Positions 1 to 12,454 of a stretch of DNA of 64,000 bases are shown one piece after another; positions within the stretch are counted from its first letter, which is position 1, and the number at the start of each line of letters is the position of its first letter. Both the position numbers and the translations under genes were made by a program. Source of the DNA: Alnus glutinosa (taxonomy: Eukaryota; Streptophyta; Magnoliopsida; Fagales; Betulaceae); assembly GCF_958979055.1 (NCBI RefSeq), contig NC_084897.1, positions 25,137,628 to 25,201,627 of the forward strand, in the 5' to 3' direction. A model generated the notes under the pieces. It saw only the letters and a list, made by a program, of their open reading frames with translations. It searched no databases and had not been told where the DNA came from.

Positions 1-1135
1 ATATGGGGATAGAGATTTTCAATAATTTTATTATCTGAATGGTTAGCGGTCTGAATAGAAAATTGAAAAGAATCTAAATCTCTCGTCGCTAAAATATTAA
101 TGCCCTAATTGCGTGCAATTAGGCAGTTAAATATAGAAAAATCTCATCCACGACCCTGTAATTAGGCACCGACAGAAAGTATCAAACCATTATTGCTATG
201 CTAAACTCTGAATATTTATATGAACAAAGAAAATCATGATTACAGCATGGAATAACTAACGATAGCTTCTTCTCTTTTCTTTTCTTTTTTCTTCTTTTTT
301 TTGGGTAATTAATGTTAATGATAGTTTCTAGCTTGGGTTTGGGGAGTTTTTATTTATTACATGCATGTGAGTGGTGTATACTTTTTAGGGCAATGTAACC
401 TAAAATGATTACTTCTTGCATGGCTCTGGGACTTATCTAATTATACTTGTATGAGGAAGCTACTACTATACTATTCAATGTGTCTTCTTTGGCCTTGTTC
501 ACCTTTTAAATGACAAAACCAAAACAAAATCATAAGAGAGTTTAATCAATGCAATAATATTTGGGTACAATTTTTTCATATAAGAAAAATTGTTCCTTGA
601 GGCCTTCCACAAGGCAATATGTAAGCAAAGAGAGTGAAGGTAAAAGAGAGCATACCCAGAGAGTAATTATCTTCATTTAGAAAATTACTGTTCTCATCTC
701 TAATTAGCAAGTGAAGTCTGCTAAGCACTGATTTGGCAATTACCAAAAGGAAGGCAGTAAGTCCTTCGCAAATTACTTTCCCTCGTAGAATTTCCTAATG
801 GTAACTTTCCTTAGTAAATTGATCTAAGATCAACAAAATAATAAAGGCTGAATCACATTGTCTTATATGGTCACAACTGGCTGGCTATAGGCGTGGGGAG
901 GAACGGATTCAAGGCATAGGTCCTAAGTGATCCTTGATGCGGGAGGTGGCCTGAGGGTGGCGGCCGGGGTCAAATGAGCCCTTGACAGTGGGCTTCGTTG
1001 GTGGGCCAAATGGGCCATCGGTAATCGGTTACTCCATCCTTAATGGTAAAATCTACTTAACTACTTTATTAATAGTGTTTTAATCGGTGATAATGGTGAG
1101 AATTGAGAAGTTGAATAATCTACTTTAGGAGTGTG
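1..1135. other. Intergenic, no gene seen
   Basis: AT-rich sequence without a coding region that I can support. It holds a small perfect inverted repeat at 104-112 and 115-123 (9-base arms around 2 bases). A moderately GC-rich stretch at about 885-1020 is unexplained. Confidence 0.6.
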
Positions 1136-1345
1136 GTCTTGTTGAAGGAACATGTATAAAGGGGTTACTTTGGAGAGGGGGGAGAAGGAACAATAAAGGG
1201 CCGCCATCTAAGGCCCCATAGTGTGGAGAATCAAAGAATGTCATGGAGAATTGGTGATAATGGCGTGTACTCAAAAGGTGCACCATTTGAGTCAATCGTG
1301 TAAATGAAGAAATGGCCTTCGAAGATCGTGCGAATCCTAATGAAT
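1136..1345 (+). repeat. Dispersed ~200-bp repeat, copy 1
   Basis: This stretch is clearly related to 3144-3325 in the same orientation. Shared landmarks in the same order are the word CTTGTTGAAGGAAC, a block around ATCTAAGGCCCC, a block around AAAGGTGC, and AAATGGCCTTCG or a near match at the right end. The copies differ by many substitutions and small indels, so the duplication is not recent. No coding potential is evident. It could be an internal piece of an unrecognised transposon. Confidence 0.6.
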
Positions 1346-1738
1346 CAAATTCCCCCTTTGTAGGATTCCCCTTTAGCAGTGATTAGAGTTCATACTTACC
1401 AAGAAATGATTAGAGCTAATGTGCCAATTAATCATTGCTTTTAAGAAGTCTTACCTAGTAAAGCTTTTTGTTCCTTTCTCTTTTTTGCTGAGCCACATGG
1501 GGGGGGTTATTATGTATTTATCCTGGTAGTTCAAGGCTCTTTTTACATTATCTATGAGTTTCCTTTTTAAAGATGCAGTAGATGAATTTGCTTTCCAAGT
1601 GACACATGTCCCCGATATATATATATATATATAAAAGAAGAAGAAGGGTCATAGGGGTGATTTACCCACCCCAAATAGCTAAATGAGGGGTGGTCCGACC
1701 ACTCATTTTTAATTTATTTTCTTTTATTTTATTTTTTT

Positions 1739-1778
<40 letters not shown>

Positions 1779-2773
1779 AGACACGTGTCGCAATTTAATA
1801 AGTACTGATGTGGCACTCGGTAAGTTGGGTTCAATAACCTATTTGTCAATTTTGCAACTCAACGAAAGCCTAATGTTTAATTTTTTTTATTTTTTTTTTC
1901 AAAAATAAAAAATAAAAAATCCTAAGGCTTTGACTAGTCCTAAAGCCCATAACTTTTGAAAGCCATAAGTTTGTGCTTATTTACCATTTTGTGACATTGT
2001 ACTAATTTATTTAACTTTGCAATATATACAAGTAAAAATATGAAAATAATTATAGATAAGTGAATAAGAGTAGAAAAATATCAATAAATGTATTTATAAG
2101 TACTTTTAAGATGTATTTTCTATGGTTTTTAAAAAAAAAAACAGGGACTTTACTTTAGTCGACAAGATAATTAGGATCAATTATGTGCTCATAGGCTCAT
2201 TAATATTTCTTTTTAACCCAAAATGCTTGAAAATATTTGTTCTAAAACCCAATTCATTAAAATGAAATAACTTTTGCTTAGCTGTCCATTCTTGACAACT
2301 TTTCTTTATTTCATGTAAATTTTGAGATTAACATTTAGGAAAGATGAAAATAAGGATTAATAAGAACATAACAGTAAAACATGGAAGTCCATGCATTAAA
2401 GGGTAAAGTTTTCTTTCAAATTGAATCCAAATCATTTTTTTATCTGATTTATTAAACTGACATGTATACTTAGAACATGTAATTTTTAAAAATACATATA
2501 AGAATCACATGCTCTAAGAACACACATCAATTAATAAAATGAGTCAGATAAATTTTCTTCAACACATGTCAACCAGAATGAAGCCTTTTTAAAAAAAAAA
2601 AAAAATTATTATTATTATTATTATTAACCCCTTATTTGCCAATGTTTTATATTCTCCCTTGATGGGAGGCTCTACTTCAGAATTCATCAATAGCCAGCAT
2701 AATCTTCTCACATGAATCCAAATAAAACTTTTTTTTTTTTTTTTTTTTTTAATTGGGCATTGGTTAAATTGGA
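1346..2773. other. Intergenic, no gene seen; TA microsatellites
   Basis: No gene recognised. TA-dinucleotide runs lie at about 1616-1634 and 1744-1774. Between them is a short GC-rich motif of the GGGGTGG / CCACCCC type (about 1650-1705), which recurs elsewhere in the window in AT-rich surroundings. A/T runs occur at 2590-2605 and 2730-2750. Confidence 0.6.
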
Positions 2774-3045
2774 TAGGGGTGGGTAAATTATCCAACTACC
2801 GCCTACCGACCGCTTATCGAACCGCCATCGACCGCCTACTGACTAATTTTGGTTCGGTAGTTAGTATAAAATTTTGTTTCGAAAATCAGTTTTGTTTGGT
2901 TAAAATTTTAACCGACTTAACCAATATTTTTAAAAATATAGTTTGTCGGAATGAAATCAATTAATTAATTGACTTAACGAGCAAAGCCGGTTAACCGAAT
3001 TGAAAATCAATTTAATTGAACCGACCGAACCAATACCCACCCCTA
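2774..3045. mobile_element. hAT-type MITE, 272 bp
   Basis: The element begins TAGGGGTGGGTA and ends TACCCACCCCTA, a perfect 12-base terminal inverted repeat. It is flanked by AAATTGGA (2766-2773) and AAATTGGC (3046-3053), an 8-bp target duplication with one mismatch. Eight-base duplications with TAGGGGTGG-like ends are typical of hAT elements. The interior is built of short words such as CCGACCG and GGTTCGGT and has no transposase reading frame, so it is non-autonomous. A sister copy lies at 7545-7913. Confidence 0.85.
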
Positions 3046-3143
3046 AAATTGGCCCCAACTGCAAGTTCCACAAAAAGTCCTTTATATTGATCATGGTCTA
3101 ACAGAACAAGGAGAAAAAGAAAAAGGTTAGGAATACAAGTGTG

Positions 3144-3325
3144 TTCTTGTTGAAGGAACGTAAAGGAATCAGAGGACCGACCAAAAGAAGAATTAAGGAC
3201 CATCATCTAAGGCCCCAAAGCATATATGGAGAGTGTCAAACTAGTAATCATGGGCTGAAAAGGTGCCACCTTTAAGTAAATCGTCTAAACGAATGAATGG
3301 CCTTTGTAAGCGCGTGCAAAACCCC
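3144..3325 (+). repeat. Dispersed ~200-bp repeat, copy 2
   Basis: Partner of 1136-1345, same orientation, about 2 kb away. The hAT MITE at 2774-3045 lies about 100 bp to its left and is absent next to the other copy, so the MITE probably arrived after the two copies separated. Confidence 0.6.
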
Positions 3326-3478
3326 CTCATGTAACGGGAATAAGATCTTCTGTTAGACTAGGGTGTGAACGAAAGTCTCTCCGGTAGAAACGGGAAACAA
3401 ACACCCCAAACAGGAGAGAAGACCTGCTACACCAGCCGGCAACATCAAACACAAAGGCCATAATTCTTTCCGGGACTT

Positions 3479-3588
3479 TTTTTTTTTTTTTTTGACATGT
3501 TCATACAAAAGGGAGAGAGGAGATTCGAACTAGTGACCTCCGCTTCAAGAGGCGTGATCCCCAGCCGATTGAGCGACCTCTTGGAGAC
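3479..3588 (-). mobile_element. tRNA-derived SINE with 17-bp target duplication
   Basis: Read on the minus strand, this has a tRNA-like head with an A-box-like GCTCAATCGGCTGGGG, a B-box-like CTAGTTCGAATCT, a short tail containing GAACATGTC and a terminal poly(A), seen as the T run at 3479-3493 on the plus strand. It is bounded on both sides by the identical 17 bases AATTCTTTCCGGGACTT (3462-3478 and 3589-3605), a perfect target-site duplication that fixes both ends. Perfect flanks suggest a fairly young insertion. A related copy is at 42725-42830. It is too divergent from a tRNA cloverleaf to be a working tRNA gene. Confidence 0.9.
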
Positions 3589-3605
3589 AATTCTTTCCGG
3601 GACTT

Positions 3606-5156
3606 ATTAATAGGGTTTAGTGCTATAATCTTGATTTGCTCTTTTAACCTGCTTGACCTTTTTTTTACTTTCTTTTTCTTTTTTGTTCGTTGAAGATTAA
3701 CTTTAATATGTTAATTTAAATTTTGTGATAGCTGATAATTTTATTTTGTCAAATTACCATTTTAGTTCTTGATATTATAAGCATGATTTCAATTTCGTCT
3801 TTGTATTATTGAGTATTTTGATGTAATAAAGGAAGTTTTACAACATTTTTAATAGTACCATATAGACTATATAGTAACGTTTTTAATGGAAGATTAACCT
3901 TTCATATGAACTGTCACGTTCATTTATATAAAAAAAAAAATAATAATAAAATTATAAATCTTTAACAGCATTTTAAAAATTGTTACAACAAATACCAAAC
4001 TATTTTTTTAACAAAAATAAATAAAAAAGAAAAAGTGAAAGAACTTGCTTTGTCATACATGCAAAGGAATATTTGGGATTGGGGCGAGGGGTTGAGGAAG
4101 GTTAAAACTTAAAAGCAACGACATCCTACCACGTGGCGGCACAAAATGTCATAGGATCCGACATAGATATTTAGTGGGGTATGCTCGCCTTACCTGACAG
4201 GCCGTACTCTCGACGAGGTGTGTATGGGCTTGATAGGAAACTTCCTACGAATTACAAAGGATAGACATGATGGTGTCCATGGGCAGATGGGCTTGAATTT
4301 TGTTTTTTGTTCTTTTTTTTTTTTTAAAAAAAAAAAAAACGAAGGACAGTGAGAATTGTTTCTCACAATAAAAATAATGTTTATTAGTTTTAAGTAAAAA
4401 AAAAATAAGTATATGTGCTGTACCCAAGAATAATTTTTAGGTAGTGGGCTTTTAAGTTCGAGATAGATCTAATAAGGCTCATCTTATAAGCAGACACTAC
4501 AAACAAGCTATGTCGAAACAAGCCTGGCCTCTCGAGAGCCTAATGACTCGGTACACAAAGAGTTTAAAAAGGAACGTCATCTTATTTCGTTGTGTTACTT
4601 AAATCACTTTCTATATTCTCAGCAGAATACCGCGCCACATCTTGATACATGAATTGAATCTTACATCCCTATAATCGTAGCATGTGCTATCTAATTTGAC
4701 ACAATTATCTAATTAGAATGGTATCACGTTATAAGGCGATGTGACCTGAGATATAATTTGTTAAGAGTTAATAGCCAAACACCACACTCAGTCAAAGCGC
4801 TATCGAATATCAGATAGACGCTTGACAATGCTCATGTAGATGAGAGAAAACTTGTTATTGAAGAAAATAGGCTACCAAGAAGTCTATTACTGAACCAATA
4901 TTCAATATATTTCAAATCTTACAAAATAAAATAACAAAATGATCAGCTTAACAAGGAAAAAAAAATTATATATATATATATATATCCATTTGGTTGCTTG
5001 GAGTTTAGGGCAGGTTGGTTATAAGATTATGATTTTGGATATTGGAAAAATGATTGTTGTACGACTTTTGTTTAACTTTGTTTACATCACATTTTATTTT
5101 TATGAAGAAAAAAATGACCTAGCATTTTCTATTCAAAGTGGTTTCATACTTTTTTT

Positions 5157-5194
<38 letters not shown>

Positions 5195-5454
5195 AAAAAA
5201 AATGATATATATATATATATACACTTCTTAAAAATTTTTGTTTTTGAAATTGAAGGGGGCAATGCCCCTGGCGGCCCCCACCAATTCCGTCCTTGGTTAT
5301 ACTTAAGTTTTTCTTGTGTTCTTTTAAGATTGATATGACTTTTAACATTATCATTTGATCAAAATTTAATAATAATTTATTATAAATTATATAATAATTT
5401 TAAAAAATACATAATTTTAAAATAACATAAAAATAACATAACTATGACGGCTAG
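3606..5454. other. Intergenic, no gene seen
   Basis: AT-rich with long A/T runs (about 5150-5190) and TA repeats (about 4967-4985 and 5205-5220). A GC-rich snippet at about 5255-5292, rich in GCCCC/GGCCCCC, looks like an old transposon end. The stretch 5335-5430 resembles 29915-30010 and may be a dispersed repeat. No coding region is supported. Confidence 0.6.
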
Positions 5455-5940
5455 AATTATTCGGAATGAAACCGCAGGAAATTTGGGCAAAACAACCTGA
5501 TTGGAGCGACTTTCACGATCCCTGACGGTGCGTCGTTAGTATTCCTCCTGAGAAATTGAGAATATTTTGCACGAGGATAGAAGCGTAAAAAGGAACAAGT
5601 CAGCCTAACGGAGTCGTTTCCACCGACGTTAACGGCAGGAGGATCCCGAGAGTTCACCGCGAATCAGCACGCGAAGATCAAACGGCGGTGAGTAACGGCC
5701 ACTGGAACGTGATCAAACGGTGTTTTTTTTGGCCCTGGAGGACAATCATGCACTGCACGTGCACCGACGCTTGGCTATGGACCCCTCAACAACAACCACA
5801 CTTGTGGCGCCCACCTTCTGTCACGTGGACCATCACCCACCCAGCAAATCACGCGGTGCTACCCCTGTTGTAGCTCTCATGACCTTTGTCCAGAGACAAC
5901 TTCTACTACCGCTCCTAATGCTGTCTAATCTTCTCCTTCC
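5455..5940 (+). promoter_or_regulatory. Promoter-like GC-rich island without an evident gene
   Basis: Base composition changes sharply from the AT-rich surroundings to a balanced, CpG-containing stretch. It carries two CACGTG G-boxes (in GCACGTGC near 5757 and CACGTGG near 5823) and runs into a CT-rich tract like a plant 5' leader (about 5925-5960), followed by 45 T. Open frames of about 60-100 codons cross it on both strands, but none resembles a known protein. It may be the promoter of a lost gene, the edge of an unrecognised element, or a noncoding transcription unit. Confidence 0.3.
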
Positions 5941-5960
5941 TTCTTTCTTTCTTTCGTTCG

Positions 5961-5961
<1 letters not shown>

Positions 5962-6006
<45 letters not shown>
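5962..6006. repeat. Poly(T) run, 45 bases
   Basis: Uninterrupted run of about 45 T directly after the CT-rich tract of the GC-rich island. Read on the minus strand it is a poly(A), so it could be the tail of an old retroposed sequence. No target duplication was found. Confidence 0.9.
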
Positions 6007-6008
<2 letters not shown>

Positions 6009-6931
6009 CATATCATATGATTAACGTGTATTAATTTTATTTTGACATATACTATTTTATTTATTTACATTGTGTTCTTATAATACTTTTTTTTTTAATA
6101 TTCTTACTTGGAGCTTAACTGTTTTTTTTAATAACTAAGACTAAATTTATAAAATATTTATTTAAAATAAGAAGTGAATCACAAAATTCGAACTTAAAAC
6201 ATTTGTTCTTATATGATGTTAAGTTATTATTTATCTCAAAAATTTAAGTCGATAAGAATTGAATATTTAATTTTTTAATTAATTTTTTTAAAAGTAATGC
6301 TATAATAAATTATATTTTTATCCACAATTATCTTACAATGTAACAATGTTAATGTGACGGTCCAATCAATTATTGGACCAATTCCTGTTGAAAATGTGAT
6401 ACATAACACTTCTTTTTCTTTTTCTTTTTAATGATTTTTATCTATTAATTTAGTGGGGCCTAAGGCCTATTGATTTAATAAATTGGATAGTGCGTTAAGG
6501 TGGGTGCTGCGTACGTACGGTATATATTTGGAGTCTATCACACAAAAGGCACTTATCTGCTCAAAGGGAAATTCATACACAAGATTCAATCGAATTTCTA
6601 AAGTCACTGCGACCATAAAAGATAGTGAAGGACGAAGGGGAATCTTCTTTTTATTTTTTATTTTTTTTTATTATTATTATTATTTTAAGAAAGGGGAATC
6701 TTTTAATTAGGTGCTTTCTAACCCTAAAGCAGGCTATGATATTGTCATGCAGCCTAATTATAACAGTGAATAGTAGTACCAAACAACCTAATTTATTAGC
6801 TTAAGGATCAACTACTTGCACTTTATCAAATAATATATATAACTATAAATTTCTTATCAACTATACGTTATAGTTACCACTTCAGTCACGAGCATTTTCA
6901 ATTATTAAGCTATTACTACGTAATTATTTTT

Positions 6932-6965
<34 letters not shown>

Positions 6966-7544
6966 AAAAACTATAATACTTACCCGAACATTTTCAAATG
7001 GATCAGGAAACGCAGAAACCATGCTTGCTTGTCGCCATTGATTTATGGTGGTGCTTTACATATAAAGAATGTGCACAAAATTGTGACACTTAGCTAGTGC
7101 TTTCCCCTTTTTTGGGTGGTTGTGATGTCCCTGTAGCCTGTAGGGACGAAATGTTAGGTGAGCAGGGCTTTTTTTTTTTTCATTGATAAAAATAAAACCT
7201 AACCCCCAAAGCTCTAATGCAGCAGCATGGGTAAAAGCTTACAAAAGGTGCTTAGCTTCTAACTTTAATCTAGTTATGGAAAAAGTAGTTCGTTATGCCA
7301 CCCACTTCAATAGGCCACTGTGATGAATGTGGTATTATTGAGATGAAGAGTTCCTAGACTAGGGTGTCCGAATTATTAATAATTTAGGCATCCTTAGGGA
7401 GTGGGAGATTATAAGATCCACTTGTTTTAGGCACATGAAGGGCTGTTTGGGACAAATAGGAGGCAAGAGGCAAGTGGCAAGCGAGCCTCACAATTATTCT
7501 CTTTATGAAATTGTAAGAATTGCTAGCTATTCAAACACCCTAAA
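6007..7544. other. Intergenic, no gene seen
   Basis: AT-rich, with a TA microsatellite at 6935-6963 and T-rich runs at 6640-6690 and 7170-7182. No coding region, RNA gene or bounded element recognised. Confidence 0.6.
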
Positions 7545-7913
7545 TAGGGTTGGGTATCGGTTCAGTAGGCGGTTAAGTTGGTTAACCGACTTTTGTCGGA
7601 ATGCAATTAGTAAATTATTTCGATTAAGTTGGTTAACATGAGTAATGAAACGATTTCGTTTTGATTTTTTAAAAGGATAAAAAAAAACAATCAAAACGTT
7701 TTGTTTTTACTAAAACAACGTCGTTAAGTTCTATGTCAGTTCGGTTAATCGGTAGGTTAAAAGGCAGTTCGATAAGTCGGTTAAAAGACGGTTCGGTTTG
7801 GTTACTGAACCGACTTTTAGAACAAAATTTTATACTGACTACCGAATCAAAATTAGTTGGTAGGCGGTCGATGGCAATCAGTAGGCAATAGGTAAATAAT
7901 TTGCCTACCCCTA
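7545..7913. mobile_element. hAT-type MITE, 369 bp, sister of 2774-3045
   Basis: The ends are TAGGGTTGGGTA and, inverted, TACCCCTA, an imperfect terminal inverted repeat. Both sides carry the same 8 bases, ACCCTAAA (7537-7544 and 7914-7921), a perfect target duplication of hAT length. The interior shares the GGTAGGCGGTCGATGGC-type and CCGACTT-type words of the 2774-3045 element, in inverted relative orientation. The open frame of about 110 codons on its minus strand spans repeat DNA and is not a gene. Confidence 0.85.
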
Positions 7914-7921
7914 ACCCTAAA

Positions 7922-10544
7922 TATGGAGGTCCAAATTGGCTATTATTGTGTACATTAAGGGTATACCTAATTTTCTTAATGCGATGTGACATTGGCATCC
8001 ATACATAACGCAGTCATTGTCAAATTTGTTGTGAAGGATGAGTGGAGTAGACAACGGCAATAGGGCCTGAGCAAGGTGGCGTGATTGAAATAATGTTGCA
8101 GGATTCTAAGGCAGCTCAACAATAATGAAAAACCTCAATAAAGGACTCTTGCAATCACTTGCACCCACTTCAACACCTCTCACTGTCGAATAAATGCTTC
8201 GATGGATGAATTGTTTTCTTCTTCCCTCGCTCTTATGCAAGTTATATATTTATATTTTGATGTACAACTAAACCTTACGGACAAAAGCATGTCGCTTGGT
8301 ATTAAAGAAGATAACCTTGCTCCATTGGGAAATATGGATCCGTATCAAATAAAGTTGTTGAAGTATTAATTAATTATTAAATTCACAATTTTTAGTTATA
8401 ATTTTTGAAATATTTAGTGATTTAACATTGTAATATTACAGCAGATATTATGAGTTGGATTCCTGACTGAACACTTTATGTGCTCTTTATTTTCAATTGA
8501 ATATTTCATGTGTTAGATTTCACTTGGGTTAACAATTTTTGATACGATCGCGAACAGGACACAATATTAGCATAGGGTTTTGGGGCATGACCCATTTAAT
8601 TAACTAAATGGCTCAGATTATAATTAACCTAAATAGTATTATACTCATTCCACAATACGATTTAAACCTGACACGCGACATTTATGAGTAAAAATTTTTG
8701 ACACGACACGTGAATGTAATATGAACTCAACACAAAATTAATAAATTAGAGTTGAAGGGTCTAACACATTTAATTAAACTATTCGGTTTTTTTTTTCTTT
8801 CATCACCGGTTGAAAGTTTGAGGTCTCAACCTGAGGACAGCGTGGCTTTGATTGCACCCTATTGAGCAGACACAGTGTTATTACCGTTTGATAGTTACTT
8901 ATCTTTTCTTTGTCTAAGGAATTAAGTAGTTAGTCAGTTTAATTACTGGGTGACCTTTACGATCAGTGGGTGGCCTAATTTAGGAGATAAAAACCCGAAA
9001 TCTGCGCTTAGAATTAGTGGGTGGGCAGTGGTCAGATATGGCGGAGTGGGACGAAGGTCCCACTGTCTTAGGGTTCCCCTATTCCTTCCGTCATTCCCGC
9101 CGTTGAAGGCTATAAAGAAAACGTATGACAAAGGGAAGTAACAAAAGGAAACAATGGTACAGACCGTTGCTTAATTAATTACTTGTCTCATTAATTAGCC
9201 CACTAAACATGCCATGTGGGGGCATATGACACAAAGATGATTACCATCTGTGTAATTACAGCCAGTTGACTTTAGACTGACTAGAAGCCGTTGGAGGAAT
9301 TAAGAGCATCTTAGAAACTGATTATTAATTAATATAATAGCGCGATCAGATCAGATGATGATTTTACACTTTTTTCCATGAATTTAGAAGAATTTGCAGC
9401 GATCCTTTTTTTTTTTTTTCTTTTTTTTTTCTTTTTTTTAATAAAAGATTCAGATAACGACTCTTTTACCGCCAACCGACAGAAGGTTGCCAAAGCCTAA
9501 CTAGAATACTTTCATTGCCAATTTAGCAATTTTGGCTGGACAATACTAACAAGATTTCGCAAACGATCATGCTTCTACTTTCGTTATAATAATACGGTTT
9601 CCAATGTCCCTCTACTGTTCTTCCTGGTAAAAAATTTCAACAATTCTAACCCTCTTCCACGCCAATCGGGATGTTTCTTGAGAACTTTTGGGGGCTCCGG
9701 CAGAATGGAGGGTCACCAAATCACCTTAGTTTGCTCATGAGGGGGTGGTCTTGACTAACCCGTTGTCTCGGGGGTGGTGCAAGCACTATTACTTAATCGT
9801 GCTATCTCTAACGGCTTTAGAAATTCTAATCAATTAAGAGAGTTGCTGAATTACCTTCTATGGCTCATGAGAGAGAGGTTGTCATCATTCCCATGTTTTT
9901 GGGAGTACTCAACCACCCCTAAGGATTTGACGAGAGCTATTAATAACTATTCTTTGACCCTAAGAGGGTAGTTAGCCACCCATAAAAATTATTCCCTTAA
10001 AATGTAAAACGAAATGGTGGTCTAACCATGCCTTATTTACTTTACTTATAAGACATTTTTATGTCACATAGATTATTATATCAGTTTAATAATTGGCGTA
10101 AAAATATAACATGATTCACATCGATTTGTAACTCATTGCATTAGAATTCGTAGTACCCTAGTGGCATTCTTAGCCAATTAGATTTATTCGATTTTTTTTT
10201 TTCATATTTTTCTTTATTGTTTTCAAAATTGCGAATACAGACGAAGATAAGTTTTGAAATTATATTTGAATAGTTTAAAAAATATAAAACAAAATTGAAA
10301 AAGGATGTTTGAGAATGTAATTAAATTGGAAAAAATTATTATCTCTAAATTCTAAAAACCAAAAATTGAAATATATATAAAAAAAAAAAATTGAGGTGGT
10401 TTTCTGTGGCCAAATCACCCCCCCTCCCCCCGAACTAGTGGGTGGCTACGCTTGAGCATAGACGGGGTGGCCTATCCACCCTCGAAAACTGCTTGGGAGT
10501 AGTTCGGCCACCCTCGAGTCCCTTCTATTTTTTTTTTTTCTTGA

Positions 10545-10575
<31 letters not shown>

Positions 10576-12430
10576 CTTTCTAATTCTTGTGTTTGTTTGT
10601 TAATTTTTGTTTTTTTGAGTTGGGTTGAAAAAAGTTAAGTTCCGTGCAGGAGTTTCCAAATGTATATCAAGGAAAAAAAAAGAGACAAAAAAAGAACACC
10701 CAAACATTCCAAACATGCCAAACAAAATGTTTGTGATGCCAAACATAAAATGTTACATTTATCATGTTATAGTTTTTCTAGATTGTTTCGACTTTTTACA
10801 AGAGTTTCTTTGTACTTTTGGTTCAGTTGCAATAGTCCATCTTGATGGCTTCTTTTAAGTTCAGATCAGTCTTCCTTCAAGTAGGCCATAAATCTTAAAG
10901 ACCACGTGTTTGGGTACCATGAAATGTCTAATAATTTAAAATGGAGAAAATGTGGGATAATTCAGCTGGCATGAGTCATGACAGATAGATATGTCAAATA
11001 TACAGAAACGGTACTAATGTGTCGTTTCTCTTTCTCTTTATAAATAAATCCTAGAATTAACATGAAACGACTAGATCGGACACTAAGAGTCTAAGACTGC
11101 TCATTTACAGCTTGAAGTGGCCAGCAATGATTGAAGCCGCCACCTACCGTAGATAGACAACCTAAGTATAAATTATTATTTTTTTTCCACGTCACATTCT
11201 TTACTAGAAAATAAAAAGATTTTTTTTTTTTTTTTGAGGGAGAAAATAAAAAAAAAAAGAAAAAAAGAAAAAAAGATAAAATTCACATTTTTTATTTTAT
11301 AATATTTACGTGTCGTTCCCATTATTTCAAAGGATCTGTAATTTTGTAGCACAAAATGTCAAAATGAGATGCTAATTATCTGTATATCAATTATGAAGTG
11401 CATTAAATGGATGAATATTATTTTGTTTGCAGCTTGAATGACAGCTAGTCCTAGACTCTTCGCGATGTTCGACACAGATACCCAGCAGATCTACTGAGAC
11501 GTAAAAAGGAGGGGTTGAGACAGAAAAGGAGAGACAGGGCATGTGTCAATTGGGAGGGACGACGGAGAAGTGTGCCAAAAAGGGGAAGGGAGTTTCGGGT
11601 TCACATGGAAAGGGTACTACTGTGGTCCTGTGGGGCATGTTTTGGACAAAAGCCCTCAGACAACCTCACAAGCAGCAAATGGGGAATGCCGTATTTTATA
11701 TAATACGGAGAAGTGTGCCGTATTTTAAGCCCTTTCTAGTTTTTCATTACCGTAATGCCCCTGGTCATAATGACGTGGACGAGTCAACCCCCCCGCCCCC
11801 CACCCCACAATCTGACTGACAGCGTGTTACGAGAGGCACCATTGTCGGTTACCTGTTAAAATTGTAATTATGAATATCAAAGGGGTTATTAATGTAACAT
11901 ACAAAAGTGTTGCATTTTAAGTGTCATCTAAAAGAATGTAATTAACCAATTATATTATTTTTGAAATCTACAAAATAATGAGAGTAAGTTCTGTTTAACT
12001 ACCGACATAGCAGTAGCACCCCGTTTGATGAAAATTTTAGTGCCAATTTATATAACATTGCTAATTTGCTTAAGCAAAATTTAGTTGTTTTTGGCAAACA
12101 GATTAAGCAAACGATTAGCCGGATCCTCTGAATTTAGGGAATTTAAGAAGAGAATGAAAGAAACGGGTAGGAGATGAGGACTTTCCTAACTTGTGTCACC
12201 AAGAGTAATCTCACATTCTCACTTAATAAGAACTGTATAAAGGTCCCTAAATTTACTGGTTTGTTTTCCATATTTTTTTTATTTTATTTTATTTTTTATT
12301 TTCTGAGCCTCCCTTTTTCCCTGTTTGGCAGGCGTATGGTTTTACTCCTTTTGTAGCTCACAGTGACAGCCACCGAGCCACGCAACGTGAAGGCTCTCGC
12401 CACATGTGACTGTGAGTGAAAGCTGTCAAC
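7922..12430. other. Intergenic and upstream region of the beta-galactosidase gene
   Basis: No gene recognised. About 8540-8770 contains ACACGACACG-type words common in old plant repeats. About 9660-9970 and 10395-10530 contain the GGGGTGG / CCACCC motif seen elsewhere. T-rich runs lie at 9404-9440 and 10548-10576. A GC-richer patch at 11440-11830 lies 0.8-1.2 kb upstream of the beta-galactosidase start and may belong to its distal promoter. Short open frames across this patch have no family resemblance. Confidence 0.5.
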
Positions 12431-12444
12431 TGTGGAGTATATTA

Positions 12445-12454
12445 CTTATAAATT
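12445..12454 (+). promoter_or_regulatory. Probable TATA box of the beta-galactosidase gene
   Basis: CTTATAAATT lies about 190 bases before the ATG at 12643. A transcription start about 30 bases downstream would give a leader of roughly 160-170 nt, with a CT-rich stretch (12560-12595) typical of plant leaders. Position and sequence fit, but no transcript evidence was available. Confidence 0.5.

Noticed and set aside
3500-3588. Possible tRNA gene on the minus strand
   Set aside because: A and B boxes are present, but no cloverleaf with paired acceptor stem could be formed, and poly(A) plus a 17-bp target duplication show a SINE.
7669-7998. Open frame of 109 codons on the minus strand
   Set aside because: Most of it lies inside a hAT-type MITE whose ends and target duplication are clear, and the translation has no recognisable domain.
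8540-8770. Possible old retroelement piece with ACACGACACG words
   Set aside because: No terminal repeats, priming site or coding remains could be seen, so no element can be bounded or named.
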